From assembly GCA_030737835.1 (NCBI GenBank), contig CM060851.1, forward strand, positions 4,988,615 to 5,052,614: 64,000 nt of DNA. Reading direction: 5' to 3'. The translations under genes were made by a program, and so were the position numbers. Under the pieces are notes generated by a model. That model ran no database searches. It was not told the origin of the DNA and saw only the letters and a list, made by a program, of their open reading frames with translations. This document shows positions 21,427 through 33,799 of this stretch, piece after piece. Position 1 is the first letter of the stretch. Each line of letters opens with the position of its first letter. The stretch is from Acorus gramineus (Eukaryota > Streptophyta > Magnoliopsida > Acorales > Acoraceae).

Positions 21427-21440
21427 CTCATTTTATTTTA
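21306..21440. repeat. (TA)n with flanking inverted repeat
   Basis: Two TA tracts (21309-21345 and 21358-21424). TAAAATGAGTAATATATA before the second tract is complementary to TATATTACTCATTTTA after it, so the second tract can extrude as one hairpin of about 90 bp. Confidence 0.85.
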
Positions 21441-21607
21441 AAATCATTGTAATTTTTTTTATATCTTCTCAACAACATTCATTTTCCAGGATTAAAGATA
21501 CGTTTTTTTTTTCTTTTTGAAGGATTAAAAAAACTTAAAAAATTTTAAAGGCTTAAAAATAAGTTACGGTTGATTAAGAGAACCCGAATTAATTCCCCTT
21601 TTTTTTT

Positions 21608-22066
21608 AAACATAAAGGCCTAGTTTAACATGAGGATAAGGGGTTGGGATAAGGAAAAAATTGAGTTAAATCACTTGTTATCCCATATGGCATTAAAAAA
21701 AAAGGGATAAAGCGTAGATAAAAAATATGGATAGTTTGTTCTGATTAAAAGGTAGAACAGACTTTGTCCCAATTTTTTATCCCTATTTGTAAAATTAGGA
21801 TAACACTTATGACTATCTTTTTCAAAAAAAAAAAAAAAAACTTACCCCATTAATAGGAAGGGTAAATCTGATTTTTTTTTAAAAAAAATTAAGTTATTCT
21901 ATATTTGATCAAAATACAAGATTGATAATAAAAATATAAAAAATAAGAATAATAAAAAACATTATCAAATACAAATTAAAATAAAAATAATAATTTTTTT
22001 ATTTATATGAATTAGACTCATTTATATTAAAAATTTATTTTTTTATCGAACTAAACCAAACATAGC
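21608..22066. mobile_element. Probable MITE
   Basis: The left end GGCCTAGTTTAACATGAGGA and right end CGAACTAAACCAAACATAGC are imperfect inverted repeats of the GTTTGG-type MITE style. The interior is AT-rich and noncoding. Confidence 0.35.
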
Positions 22067-23834
22067 AGTGGGGTTGTGAGCGAGAGAGTCGAGGCAGAGC
22101 AGAACGAGGAGACAGAAGGGAAATGAACATGTGATCTTTATATTTGATTTGATTTGGCTCTATGATTTGATTTGGCTCTATCGAAAAATTGGAACCTCTA
22201 TCTTTAATTGTTTAGATTTGATTTGTTTGTCCAATTGAAAAAGAAGTGTACTATCACCAAGAAAGAAAAAAAAAGCAAAAAGAGAAGTGTAGGTGTCATT
22301 GAAAAAGCAAGTCACCAACAACTCTTGCATTCATCACAACAGTACAATAGTCACGTGCATCACCTGGTTCGAGGTACTTGTAGAATCTTATCCCAAACTA
22401 TCGAACGGATACACGCATTTACATTGACCTTAAAATTAAATGCAATCCACTCTTCGCGTAAATTATAAAATTTTTAATTTCATATGAAATTATAATGTTA
22501 AAATTATGCTCAAACAGTAAAGGGTTTCAAGAAATTTTAAATATGGAGTTATTAAAAAAATATATTTTATAAAATTTTTAAAAAATCAATTTTTATTATA
22601 TATTTGTCAAAAACATAAAAATTTTCTATTAAAAGTAGAACTACTTACAAAAAAAAAAAAAAACAACTATCAAATAAAGTGGCTTTTGATACACAGACAA
22701 ATGAAAGAAAGAGGAGTGTAATGATGAAGGATTTTGTTTATTTATTATATATGATTATTCAGAAATGGAAGAGATCCATATTAACATACAAAAAGGGTGA
22801 AGGAAAAAAAAAGGAAGAAACAAATCAAAACCAAATCCATAATTAGATATCTGAAACAGAGTAAGAAAAGGAGATCAGTAACATAACTAGCGGTGAATTA
22901 GAAAGGAGTCTGTCCATCTGTCAGCGATTCCAATCTACAAGTAACTGGCTAACTGGTCGTGCTATATCAGCCTGTTACTTGTAGATGGGCCATGTCGACA
23001 TTGTCGGTATCGGATTTTGGGGAAAGGAAAGAAAGAGGATCCCTCTCTTCCTCCTCTGTGGTCCTCCGGTGGTTTGTGCGGTGTGGGGGTTCTTCGGAGG
23101 GTTGGACCCGGAGAGCTGCGCCTTAACAGGTTCGGTCGGATCGTCTCTCGGAATGGGTGGTGGGTTGGTGGTTCGTTCCTGGCTGAGATGGCCGACGAGT
23201 TCTCAGGAGGATTCAGGGGTTGTTGTGATCGCCACCTGCTTTTCTCAAAAAGCAGGAAAAGTTGGGGCGGATTTGATCGCCTTCGTAGGGAGTTTGTGGG
23301 GTCTTCGCTCTGAGACACGGATGTGCCGTACACAGAGGTGAAGATAGGGATCCTCTTCTGCTTCGGAAACCTGGCTAAAAGAGAATTGGGACTTGAGATG
23401 GACTAGGGAAGGGTCGGCGAGTTGTATTTAGCCGCCTGGTGGGGGGCGGCTGGCTGGGAGTAGCCGCCTGGTGTCTGGTTCAATTTGGACAGAACCTAGG
23501 TAGGGTTTAGGTTAGGATTTTTGGCAGAGGTTAAACTGGAATTAACCTGGGTTTTGGAGAGTGAAGAGTGGTTTGGTGTAGGAAATGGGTTTCTTTTTCA
23601 CTTTCTCTCTCAAGGGTTTTGAAGTGGGGAAGGGTTTGATGATTGGGAAGGTGGGTTGTTGGGGGGTTATTGATGGGTATTAATTATGAAATTGATGGGT
23701 ATGAATTAGTTGCCCCCCTATTTATAGTAAAAAAGGGGAATGGGAATGTTCACTGGACAATATATCAAAATGGGTAATAAGGCGCTTGATTTGACCTCTC
23801 CTTAGATCTTTGTTCTCTGACAGTCTCCAGGTGA

Positions 23835-23862
23835 GGGGCGGCTACTCTCAGGTAGCCGCCCC
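23835..23862. repeat. GC-rich hairpin 1
   Basis: GGGGCGGCTAC, loop TCTCAG, GTAGCCGCCCC: perfect 11-bp stem. Confidence 0.9.
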
Positions 23863-24018
23863 CATCATAACCTGCCATACGTCCCATCTCTAACAAGCGA
23901 TGGCTTGGGTCGGTTACTAAGGATGAACTGGCTGAGATGGGGAGACTAGAAGGGACAATTCGCCACAATCATGCTTGCTTTATATCCCATCCAAAAAGGC
24001 GGTTTGGGGTCGGTAAGG

Positions 24019-24046
24019 GGGGCGGCTAGTTGAAACTAGCCGCCCC
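24019..24046. repeat. GC-rich hairpin 2
   Basis: GGGGCGGCTAG, loop TTGAAA, CTAGCCGCCCC: perfect 11-bp stem, same design as the hairpin 184 bp upstream with a different loop. Confidence 0.9.
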
Positions 24047-24540
24047 TGTCCAGGTCCTAGGTTTTCCTAAGGGTTTGGACCAGGGTTTCCACTTTTAGTT
24101 TTTAAGGGAGTTTTGTATTAGATGTCAAAATGTGATTGTTCCTTAAGTATTACTTGAAGTATTTTTCTCTCTTTGGATGGTCAAAATTAAGGTATCTATA
24201 GACACACATCTAGGTGTTGAGCGTGTTTGTCCCTGCATAGGTGATCGACAAATATGCAAATGAGTTCCTGTCCTACAATTTTTTATTATTATTATTAAAA
24301 TGGGGTAGTGTTTTAAGATATTATTTTATTATTTTAGGATGTAAGGTTTTAATGGATAAAACTTTGGAAAGAGCTTAACTGATATGGTTTTTAATAGGTC
24401 CATGAATTTAACTCGGTGGTATAAATTATGGTCGGGTTTGTTTTATTGTCTTTAAACAAATTTGATGCGGCCAAATCACCCTATCATTTGAAAAGAGGCG
24501 GTGCCCCTGCTCAAGTACACACAAATGGAAGTACACAATT

Positions 24541-25939
24541 CTACAAGAAAAGCGACCTATGGTGGCGGTTCGAAACCGTCACCTTATATGAAAAACTGTA
24601 GCAATCAATTATACCAAAGGTTGCCCAACCGGTTATATAAATGGTGTTGTATTAACTTATAGCTGCAGTTGAAACAACCACCATAAATGGTTTGGTTTTA
24701 CTACATTTCTATAAACCGCCACCATAGCGGGTTCTTTGCAAATGACACTTTCCTCCTCATACCGACGGTTTAAAAACGCAGCAGAAAGTTTTTTTTGTAA
24801 ATTTTGTAAATCGTCCCTATATGTATTAATTCATAATCAAAATAAAAAATTTAACTTAAAAATCAGAATACTTAAATAATATTATAGCGATTAAATAAAA
24901 AATAAACACCATATCAACATAAAACTTTATTTAAACAATATTTGAATTTACATAGAAAGAAAAATACAGATAAAAATAAAAATACAATGAACTTTTTCAA
25001 TGAGAATGTTAACAAAGTTGTTCCCATATCTATTGCAGTTTCTGCATTTTTTCAATTTTCATATACTTTGTTATCTGCATTAATTTGTTGCTCCATGCCT
25101 TCTACTCCATTTTCTTCTCCATCTCTTACATCCTCTGCTCCATATCAACCAAAGCATTTTGTAGAACATGTGATTCTGAAGAGAATATTTCAAAGAATGG
25201 ATCAAACATAAAGTTTATCTGAGAAGTATGTTGAACGAATGAATTAATTATAAATGTAAAGTAAGAAGGGAAAAACTATAAATTACAAATGTTCATCAAA
25301 GCACAGGGTTCATGTTAAGCATACAGAAGGAGGTGGCCAAGTGACATGAAAAAGGAACTATAGTAAGGTTATAAATCCCCTTAAATCAGATTATATATGA
25401 GATAATATATTTTATGTATTATCTCATCTTATCATATCATATTATGATAATGGGTACAAAAAATAAAAACAATAGAGACCAATGAGATTTTGATTACCTA
25501 GCTACAATAAGATCACACGGATTTGTGTGGAGAAGAAAACTTTTTACATGATCCATGATCTTTATGGAGAAGAAAATGATGGAGCCGATGTGATATAAAG
25601 GGGGGAGGAGTTAGAAGGGGTCAAGGAGTTTCATAGTGGAGGGAAGAATTTTTGGAGTGGGGGGAAATAAGTAATTCGTAGGATTTGAAGAGTTTTTTAT
25701 AGTAATTAATGAAACATTAAAATTGTAGCAATTAATGACTTGTGCCCCTAATTTTTTTTGTGTTCCATATTTGTCAAAACCGCCCCATTATATAGCATTA
25801 CAATTCCCTTAATTTCGGGTAAAATTTCATTTTTAAGAAGATGCGGTTTTAAAACAATTGTTGCAATATGTTAAGTATAGTGGCAGTTTAAAAAAAATGC
25901 AGCCATATAAAATACCACTATATCCCACTTTTCTTGTAG
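24541..25939. mobile_element. Non-autonomous TIR element, CACTA-like
   Basis: The left end CTACAAGAAAAGCG and the complement of the right end CTACAAGAAAAGTG form inverted repeats close to the CACTA consensus. Subterminal GGTGGCGGTT/AACCGCCACC motifs recur near both ends (24560-24730 and 25780-25900). The interior is AT-rich; an 89-codon frame inside it has no recognisable domain and is not called. No clear target duplication. Confidence 0.6.
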
Positions 25940-27190
25940 ATGAATCAAATTGAACAATTATTGAATCCAATTGAATAAATGTTGAATTGAATTTATAAGC
26001 AAATGCATCAATTGATTGAAGTATCCGTGAATTGAACTAAAATATTCATTGATTGAACTTCAACATATATGAATATTCAAACTAAACAATTATCAAATTG
26101 AACTAAACAACGCATAAATCAAATTGAAATACTCATAAATTAAATCAAATAACAAATGAATTGACCTTAAATATATACTCAAAATTGTACAATATACTCA
26201 AAACTGTTTATGAATCAATCCGCTGACTAAATCTCACACTGAGGTCCTGCTTGGTAACATGATTGGAGAGTTATTTTGATTTTAATTAAGCAGAATTAAA
26301 AGAGCAAACGTATTACCAAACGGGTTTTAGGAAGCTGGATTAATTAAAAAATTATTTACAGTTTTTAGTACAAAATTTTTTTTTTAAAAAATAACAGAAA
26401 ATATATTTACTAGGAATCAAAGTTTAATTAAACAAATTTATTCAAAATCTTATTTTTTAAACGTGTTTTCATATAGGCCCCACAGCTGATGCTATGGATT
26501 CAAAATTTTCAAAATATAGCTCATCATATGAATTTTTTTGAGGCTTTTTAATAATGCCAATGTTGACATACAATGATTATTTTCTTTTTATATATACTTT
26601 TTATCATTGTTTTTGGGTGAGTAAACATTTTTTATTAGCTTGATTTTTTAGTTACAAAAATAATTACATTTAAAAAGTGGCAAGTTAACTAATTGGGATA
26701 TCAATCACCTTGATGAGGTTGAATGATGTGCCCGGAGTAAACTGAAATGCTTTCATAAAATCTGGAGGGATGGCACTGTGATGGAATAAATGGAAAATCC
26801 GCTCCGATCTGATTATATTGGGATGAGTTTGATTATCTAGATTTCAAATCCGAACCCGACCGATTTTAACCCGAGAAAGGCTTAAATTATAATATAAAGA
26901 AGTGAGAATTGATTACTAAATTATATATTTTATAAGGACTAAAAAATAAAAACTCATAAAAGAAACATTGCACTTTTATTATTTTCAAAATAATGCAATT
27001 AACATTGTATTTATGCATGACTTCACGTATCTCTTATTTGTTTAATTATTTTTTGAGATAATAGTGAACATATTTATTTCATTTAAATTCAAAATTGATA
27101 ATACATGAGTTGAGCAAAAAAAAAAAAAAAAAAAAAAGGGAAGAGAAAGGAGAGAAGGACAACACACGTACGATTGAAGAGCCAGGCAGA
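25940..27190. other. AT-rich intergenic DNA
   Basis: Repeated TGAATTGAA/CAAATTGAA motifs at 25945-26160, a short inverted GCTTGGTAAC...ATTACCAAAC pair at 26249-26325 (probable tiny MITE), and a 20-base poly-A at 27118. No coding supported. Confidence 0.5.
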
Positions 27191-27428
27191 AAAATGAAAG
27201 AACATGTCTTTTTTATATTCATCACGATCACAATCACATGTTTCACATTATATGCATGACTTCCTCATGCATGTGTCACGGACATTCACAAAAATATTCA
27301 CGTTTCGGTTCTCATCCACTGTCCTAACTTATATATAATATATATAATAATATTCAAAGTAGTCTCGACCTCTACTGGTCATTTACATAGTCGGGATCAT
27401 CCAACTTATCCTACCCAATATTTCTGCC

Positions 27429-27436
27429 TATAAATA
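27429..27436 (+). promoter_or_regulatory. TATA box of lectin gene A
   Basis: TATAAATA within GCCTATAAATACACCC, 65 bp before the ATG. The 150 bp around it (GTCGGGATCATCCAACTTAT upstream) is conserved in front of lectin gene B, supporting a functional core promoter. Confidence 0.8.
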
Positions 27437-27500
27437 CACCCAACTCGATCAAAGAAACCACAAACCATATCAAACAAACCTACCTCCACCACCAACAGCA

Positions 27501-28553
27501 ATGGCAACACCACTATCCCTAGCCCTTCTAATCCTCTCGGCCTTGCTCCTCGGCCTCTTCGCGCCGCCTTCCGAGGCCATAAACATCCTATACAGGGACG
27601 ACCATACCCTCTATGCGGGTTACTCCCTCACCCAAAACAACTACCGACTCACCATGGAAATCGACTGCAACCTCGTCTTGTACGACAACAACAAATACGT
27701 CTGGAGCACAAAAACCTCGAACATTGCCCACGATTGCCACGCCACGTTGGAGAGAGACGGGACACTCTCCCTCTACCCCGACACCGGCGGTAACAGAGTT
27801 TGGAATAACGGAAAACCCGGCGTTGCCCATGACGCAGACTACGTACTGGTCCTTCAGGTGTGTATGGTATCGCTATGATATCACTTCTACACCTCCATCA
27901 CTCTATCAAAGAATACACAGCATTTTAAAAATGGTGCATATTATATTCATGATAGATACGCTAAATTGCTCATCAAGTAAGGGAGAGTCATTTGTGATAT
28001 GACATTCTCTTAATTATTCATCTCTTTATTAGTTTTTTCTTTTCAAGTGATGGTAAGATCTTTCACATTTTGATTTGAAATTTCCAATCAGGAGGACCGC
28101 AACGTGGTCATCTACGGCCCGGCTAAGTGGGCGACCAACACGACCTCGAAGACCCCAGCTTATGACTCAAAGCCTAACAACATCCTGGGCACGAACGGGA
28201 TCCTCCACGCGGAACACTCACTGACCTACGGCGATTACATGCTGGCCATGCAAGCCGACTGCAACCTGGTCGTGTATGATAAAGGGAGTGCTGTCTGGCA
28301 CACAAACACTGCTGGGAAGGGGTACCGGGACTGCTACCTGAAGATGCAGAGCGACGGGGACCTCGTCGTCTACAGCAAAGATGGAAGCCACCGGCTTTGG
28401 TCGTCCCACACAGGCGACGGTGGTCACAAAAACTATGAACTGATCCTTCAGCCAAACCGGAACGTGGTCATCTATGGCCCGGCTATATGGCAAGCTAACA
28501 CGCATGCTGTGAGCAGAGCTACCAATGACATCGTAATGGTGACTGAGGTTTGA
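27501..28553 (+). CDS. Two-domain mannose-binding lectin A
   Basis: GNA-type (bulb) lectin, 272 residues from two exons, 27501-27857 and 28092-28553, phase 0, with a 234-bp GT..AG intron. Residues 1-26 are a signal peptide (hydrophobic core LSLALLILSALLLGLF), so it should enter the secretory pathway. Lectin domain 1 (about 27-130) has mannose sites QxDxNxVxY as E53IDCNLVLY (Gln to Glu), E84RDGTLSLY (degenerate) and Q119EDRNVVIY (intact). Domain 2 (about 148-250) has Q173ADCNLVVY (intact), Q205SDGDLVVY (Asn to Asp) and Q239PNRNVVIY (Asp to Asn). The Cys56-Cys80 and Cys176-Cys200 pairs fit the family disulphide. The intron falls immediately after Gln119, splitting the third site. A C-terminal tail ends DIVMVTEV, as in the paralogues. 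I infer roles in storage or defence from the family. Confidence 0.9.
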
Positions 28554-30090
28554 GTGGGAAGGAATGGATATGGCCAGCCGCCGCAAAATGTTCCGTGTGT
28601 GTATGTTGTAGTGTTCTTGTTGGGTATGTGTGTAGAATAATTGCGGCAAATCCTGTTTTGTTTGGTCGACTATATATGAACGTCGTCCCTTTGGCTAGCT
28701 AGCTAGTTTTAATGATCATGGGTTTTGTTGATGCGTTTTGAATGTTCCTCTATTAGTACCCATTTTTAAGCCAACAAGAAATAACCTATATGTGACTATG
28801 AATAATTTAGAAATGGTTAAAAAAAATTTATTTTTAAATTCATAATTTTCATGTCTCAAAAAAAAAAAAAAAATACAAACAGAAACTTTAATTTATAAGA
28901 TATGAGAATATTCTATTATATGATATTTGAATGTATATATACAAGAACAAAATATTTTTTAATTTTATAAAATTATGTTAAAAAAATCTAAAATACAATG
29001 ATTGACAAAAGTTATCCACGTATGTTAAAAAAGAAAAAAATATCATGTGATTTTAAGAAAGATAATTTTATTTATTGTTGAAATATATTGATTTAAAAGT
29101 TAAAAATGTGAATGTATAATATTTTGTGGAATCTCATCAATTTAATTATTTTTACCAAATTTATTCTAATACTATATATTTAATGTTAAAATAAATTTTA
29201 TTTGTTAGTTTCTTAAATTGATGACAATTAATGAACCTTAATTAGCAAGTTTCGAGAGGGCAGTACTCTTTATCATACAAAACCCTCTAATCATACATTG
29301 GGGTAGTAGAACTATACTTCCAAATGTTCAATCCCAGCAAAAAAAAGACTACCAAGCGGAGGTCACATATGTCGACATACATTTGATTGATTTTTCCTTG
29401 TATACTTTTATCATTCTTTGATGATATGTTAGAAATACATTGGTTATTTTTTGTATTTTTATACATAGTTAAAGAATTATATGTTTTTCACACTTTTAGG
29501 CTCCATTTGGTAACAAAGAAAAAGAAACTTTTAAGTTAAAGTTAAAAACTGTTATCAAACCAATTAATTTAAATACATCATCATTATTAGATTTTGTCTC
29601 TGAGTTGTACATCGAAATCTGTGTTTTATAAAGCTGTCATAATTATTGCATATTAAAAAAGTGTACATAAAATATGAAAAACTAAAAGCTATTTTTTAAA
29701 CTGCGTTTCACGTATTTAACTTAAAATGAGATTGCTATCATTGAAAATTATTTTGTACTTCTTCTTATGTAATTTTATACTATTCGTAGTTGTACTACTT
29801 TTTCCTTAAAAAAATATGTAATTTGGACCATTTGTACTATTCCTAGTTGTACTACTCTTTCCCTAAAAAAACATTGAAAATTATGAAGATAAGACATACA
29901 TCATGAAAATAATATTCATAATATTGGACTAATACAAATATTGGACTAATGCATGACTTCATCTTGTCTTTCTTAATATATATATATTCATAATAACAAT
30001 CACATGTTTGGAGGAGTCGATATTCAAGCATCGCCGCGTACATGGATCTTTGTGAAATGATTAAAATAGGGAGGCAGTGAAAAAGGATTA
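28554..30090. other. 3' flank of lectin A, AT-rich
   Basis: Probable 3' untranslated region to about 28800, then AT-rich DNA with segments shared with the 3' flank of gene B: 29271-29450 matches 36820-36845 plus 37300-37380, and 29880-30090 matches 39747-39975. No coding supported. Confidence 0.55.
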
Positions 30091-30099
30091 TTTTATTTT

Positions 30100-32118
30100 G
30101 GAAATTTTGTATATATACCCCTGTTAAATATGATATTTTACATTATATCCTTTTAAAAGGTTAATTGCATCTATACCCCTAAAAAAATCTTTCATATTGT
30201 AATTGTGTCCCTCCGTCTGTCTCCGTTACCAAGGCTGAACCAACCATAGTTACGAACCTAACTCTACCCCACAAAATGTCTCTTTTACCCCCATAGAATT
30301 TTGCATTTATACCCCTGTTAAATATGGTATTTTGCGTTATACCCCCATTGAAAAGCTAATTGCCTCTATACCCCTGAAAACTTCTTTCGTGTTACAACTA
30401 TGCCCCTCCGTCTGTCTCCGTTACCAAGGCTGAATATATAAGTTATGTTGTTTTGTATTGCAGTTAGAATAGGACACTCATGTTGATCTAATTTTTAGGT
30501 ATGGAAGGTTTTGGAAGATTAATAAAGGCTCAGAAAAAAGAACATATGTCTTGTTGTATTTTTCAATGCTTAAATATTTCACATATCATTGTGATCTTGT
30601 TTATTAAACAGTAAAAATAAGTAGCTGAATAGACAAATATACATAGATCTATTTTTTTTCTTGAAACATTTGTAATATCAACTTTAAAATCAAGACAGTT
30701 GTATAAATAATTTATCTAAAAAGTATCAAATTTCTACTTGGTTCTTCTATGCTTGGAGTGGATCATTGTTGAGTTCCATATGGTTCCCATTATGCTAACT
30801 AGAGATTCTATTGTCTTTTGATTTTTGTTCGTGGAATCTCAACATTGAAATAAAATTTGTGGTTTTTTACTTTTGTTCATCCTACAATCAATCGGTGTTT
30901 TTTTGTCTCCATGTGGTGCATTCTGCTAATTGGTGCTTATTCTACATGTTGAGGATCATCTGACATGAAAATTTTGTCAATCAATATTTTTATATTTTTT
31001 TCACTGTGATAGTCAAGATGATTATGCCTTATTTTCTAGTATGGTTATATGATTGAAATAGTATTTGTTGATATTTTCTGTTATGGAAAATAATATCTAT
31101 CAATGAAACCCAAATAAACACTATCTATCTTAGTCTTTTGAATAATTGTAAGGTTTTCAACATGAAGAATTTAGCTAGATCCTAGTATATTTTGTTTTTA
31201 TGTTGAAGAAGATGAGAAAAAAGAGTTTCAATAGGTCTCGAGGTTGCAAAACTCACTCTTGACATGATGTTCACATAAAATTGAAGATATAATTTGATAT
31301 TAAAAGTCTTCAAACACGTTATGTTTTTTTTTTTTGTAACATGTAATTTTGATTATTTCATTTAATTCCTATTTAATACTATTGTGTCATTTATACAGAA
31401 GATCAAATAAATAAATAAATAAAAATCCTAATAGTTAAAGTTTTGTATTATGTTATTTTTTGTAACATGTTTTTAATTTAAATGAACAACCATAACAAAA
31501 AAAAAAATTATTTTAGTAATGTTTTTTTTTTGTTTTTCACTTTAGAATGAAATGCCTAACTTTTGGTTTCAAAAAGAATGAAAGGAACTAGAGTTAACAC
31601 TTCATAATTTTTTGAGGGCAATTAGTCATTGCCTTTTTATTTCAAAATGAATTTTGTGATTATTTTCTTGTAAGGTTATATGATTGAAATAGTGTTTGTT
31701 GATAGATTTTCTGTTATGGAAAATAAAATCTGTAAGTGAAACCCAAATAAGTACTATCTATCTTAGTATTTTGAATAATTATAAAGTTTTTAATCAATCA
31801 ATGAAGAAGATGAGAAAAAAGTGGTTTTATAAGCATGAGGCAGACATAGGGGCATAGATGCAATTTCAGAAGGACACAGGAGTATAAATGCAATTTTCAA
31901 GCCCCTATGGTCCGAATGGTAGTTTAGTAAATTCATTTTACATTTATCGCGGTTAATAGAATATTCCTGATATATTCCACTCTTATCCGATGGAATTTAA
32001 CCCCAGGGGTACAATTGCAACACGAAAGATTTTTTCAGGGGTATAGTTACAATTAACTTTTTAAGGAGGGTATACCGTAAAATATCATATTTAATAGGGG
32101 CATAAATGTAAAATTCCT
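30100..32118. mobile_element. MULE-like element with paralogous empty site
   Basis: The left arm (30100-30450) and right arm (31830-32118) are inverted: GGAAATTTTGTATATATACC against the complement of the right end GGAATTTTACATTTATGCCC. Nine-base flanks TTTTATTTT lie at 30091-30099 and 32119-32127. The paralogous locus at 39957-40010 reads straight through (GTGAAAAAGGATTATTTTAA then CTCTCTGTG), showing the state without the insertion. 30105-30240 is duplicated in tandem at 30297-30432. A direct repeat of about 170 bp lies at 31038-31215 and 31670-31822. No transposase is visible. Nine-base duplication and long arms fit a Mutator-type MITE. Confidence 0.75.
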
Positions 32119-32483
32119 TTTTATTTTTAACTCACTGTGTTTGTCGAATTGTCGCGTAGCAACTATTTGAATAAAGTCCGTTTGTGTATGGGCCATCCAT
32201 TATAATGGGAGCCACGTCGATCGTTCTCGATCGTCAAATTTTTGGACGCTGATACACTGTTATAAACTCCGTTGAATATATCATTTTTCTTAACTTTTTA
32301 CCATCAGTTTTATAGTGACTTGATCGTGCTCAAAATCAGACACACACACACACACATTTTACCATCAGTTTTTTTTTTTTTTTTTTAAAATCCATTAGTT
32401 TTTTTCACATTCACTACTTTTCAATATTTCACTTATACTCTTTTATGGAGGAAAGGTCATGTACATTTTTTTTAGTCAATTTG

Positions 32484-32943
32484 AGGTGGTGTTTGGGTGG
32501 TGGAATAAATGATGGATATGCATGAATAAGTATGAAATAAAGAAGGAAAAAAAAACAGTGTTTGGTTAAGGAGAATAGGTTGATATATGGATACTGGATT
32601 AAGTGAGTGTAAATGAGTATATCAATTTCCTCTTTTTCATGGATTTAATCTATTCCAAAAATAATAATAAGTGGATCACACAATTACTTTTTCTTTTTCA
32701 TTGCTTTGCCCCTATTTTTAATTTCATTTCTTTGCCCCTTTTTCATTTCTGGGTGCATTTAATTTTCACGGTGGAGGTGGCCGGTGGTGGTTTTTCGCGG
32801 TGGTGATGAAGTTGGTGTTGGTTCTTGGGGAGAGGACAGGGTGGTGGTGGCGGCAGATATGGTGGTGGTGGTGCGGTCGTCGATGGAGTGGTGAGGCCAT
32901 GATTGTGGTGGAGGCCGGAGGGTGTCCAATGCACATGAGTAGA

Positions 32944-32977
<34 letters not shown>

Positions 32978-33252
32978 GGTGGTGAACAGTGAATGGAAGG
33001 TGGTGCTGGTGACAAGTGAACAATGAATGAAAGAGTAAAAATGGTCTGTTAAAAATTATAACTATTTATCCACGTACAATTTATTCTGAAATTCAATTAA
33101 ACAACAAAAACTCATTATTACTTTACATAACAAGAATAATAAATGTATAATCAAACAAAAAATTACTTATTATATTGATATGGTTATTTATTCTTGGAAT
33201 AGTCATAAACCTCATCATATCTTAGGTTTCTATATATATCCAAACGACACCT
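32484..33252. mobile_element. MITE with GGTGTCGTTTGG-type ends
   Basis: Left GAGGTGGTGTTTGGGTGGTG against the complement of the right end AAGGTGTCGTTTGGATATAT. It interrupts sequence that is continuous at 40690-40760 in the paralogous unit, apart from that unit's own changes. The interior contains a GGT/GGTGGCGG-rich stretch at 32770-32990, whose open frames are low complexity and not called genes. Confidence 0.6.
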
Positions 33253-33729
33253 TAGTTTCACATGTTTTGAATTTTATTTTAAAATATATTGTATATCTTA
33301 TTGTATATATTTTTATATAAAAAAAAATATACAATATAATGAATGTAATGAATCTATTTATTGAGAACGTGAATTATTTAATGATTTTTAATTGGATAGG
33401 TGTGCAGTAAAACGTAACACTTCCTTTAAATATCAAAGATGTCTTAAGAATAAAACAAATTTTCGTAAGTGGATAAAAATAAAGGGGTGCGATCAGAGGC
33501 ACCGTATATTCATCGCGATCACAATCACATGTGTCACACAGTTACGCTTTACCCTTTTTCGTGTCTCTCGAACGTTCCCAAAGAAAATCACATTTCAGTT
33601 CTTATCGACCGTCCACTATATATATAATATATATAGTAATATATATATATAAATTCAAAATAGACTCGACCTCTACCGGTCATTTACATAGTCGGGATCA
33701 TCCAACTTATCCTACCCAATATTTTTGCC

Positions 33730-33737
33730 TATAAATA
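33730..33737 (+). promoter_or_regulatory. TATA box of lectin gene B
   Basis: TATAAATA 63 bp before the B start codon; spacing and flanks match gene A. Confidence 0.8.
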
Positions 33738-33799
33738 CACCCAACTGGATCACAGATACCACAAACCATATCAAATAAACCTCTCCACCACAAACAGCA

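Larger units (their letters stand above)
22980..24060. other. GC-rich block with GGCGGCTA hairpins
   Basis: A 1.1-kb island of higher GC in AT-rich DNA. It contains recurrent AGCCGCC/GGCGGCT motifs at 23430-23467, 23835-23862 and 24019-24046. The last two are perfect 11-bp stems with 6-nt loops. Open frames in 22985-23341 overlap on both strands and show no recognised domain. It may be part of an LTR or other transposon of a family I do not recognise. Confidence 0.4.

Noticed and set aside
22962-23341. Overlapping 98-123 residue frames on both strands
   Set aside because: No domain recognised, GC-rich transposon-like block; frames probably reflect base composition.
32743-33023. Pro/His-rich and Gly-rich frames
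   Set aside because: GGT/CCA triplet repeat inside a MITE.
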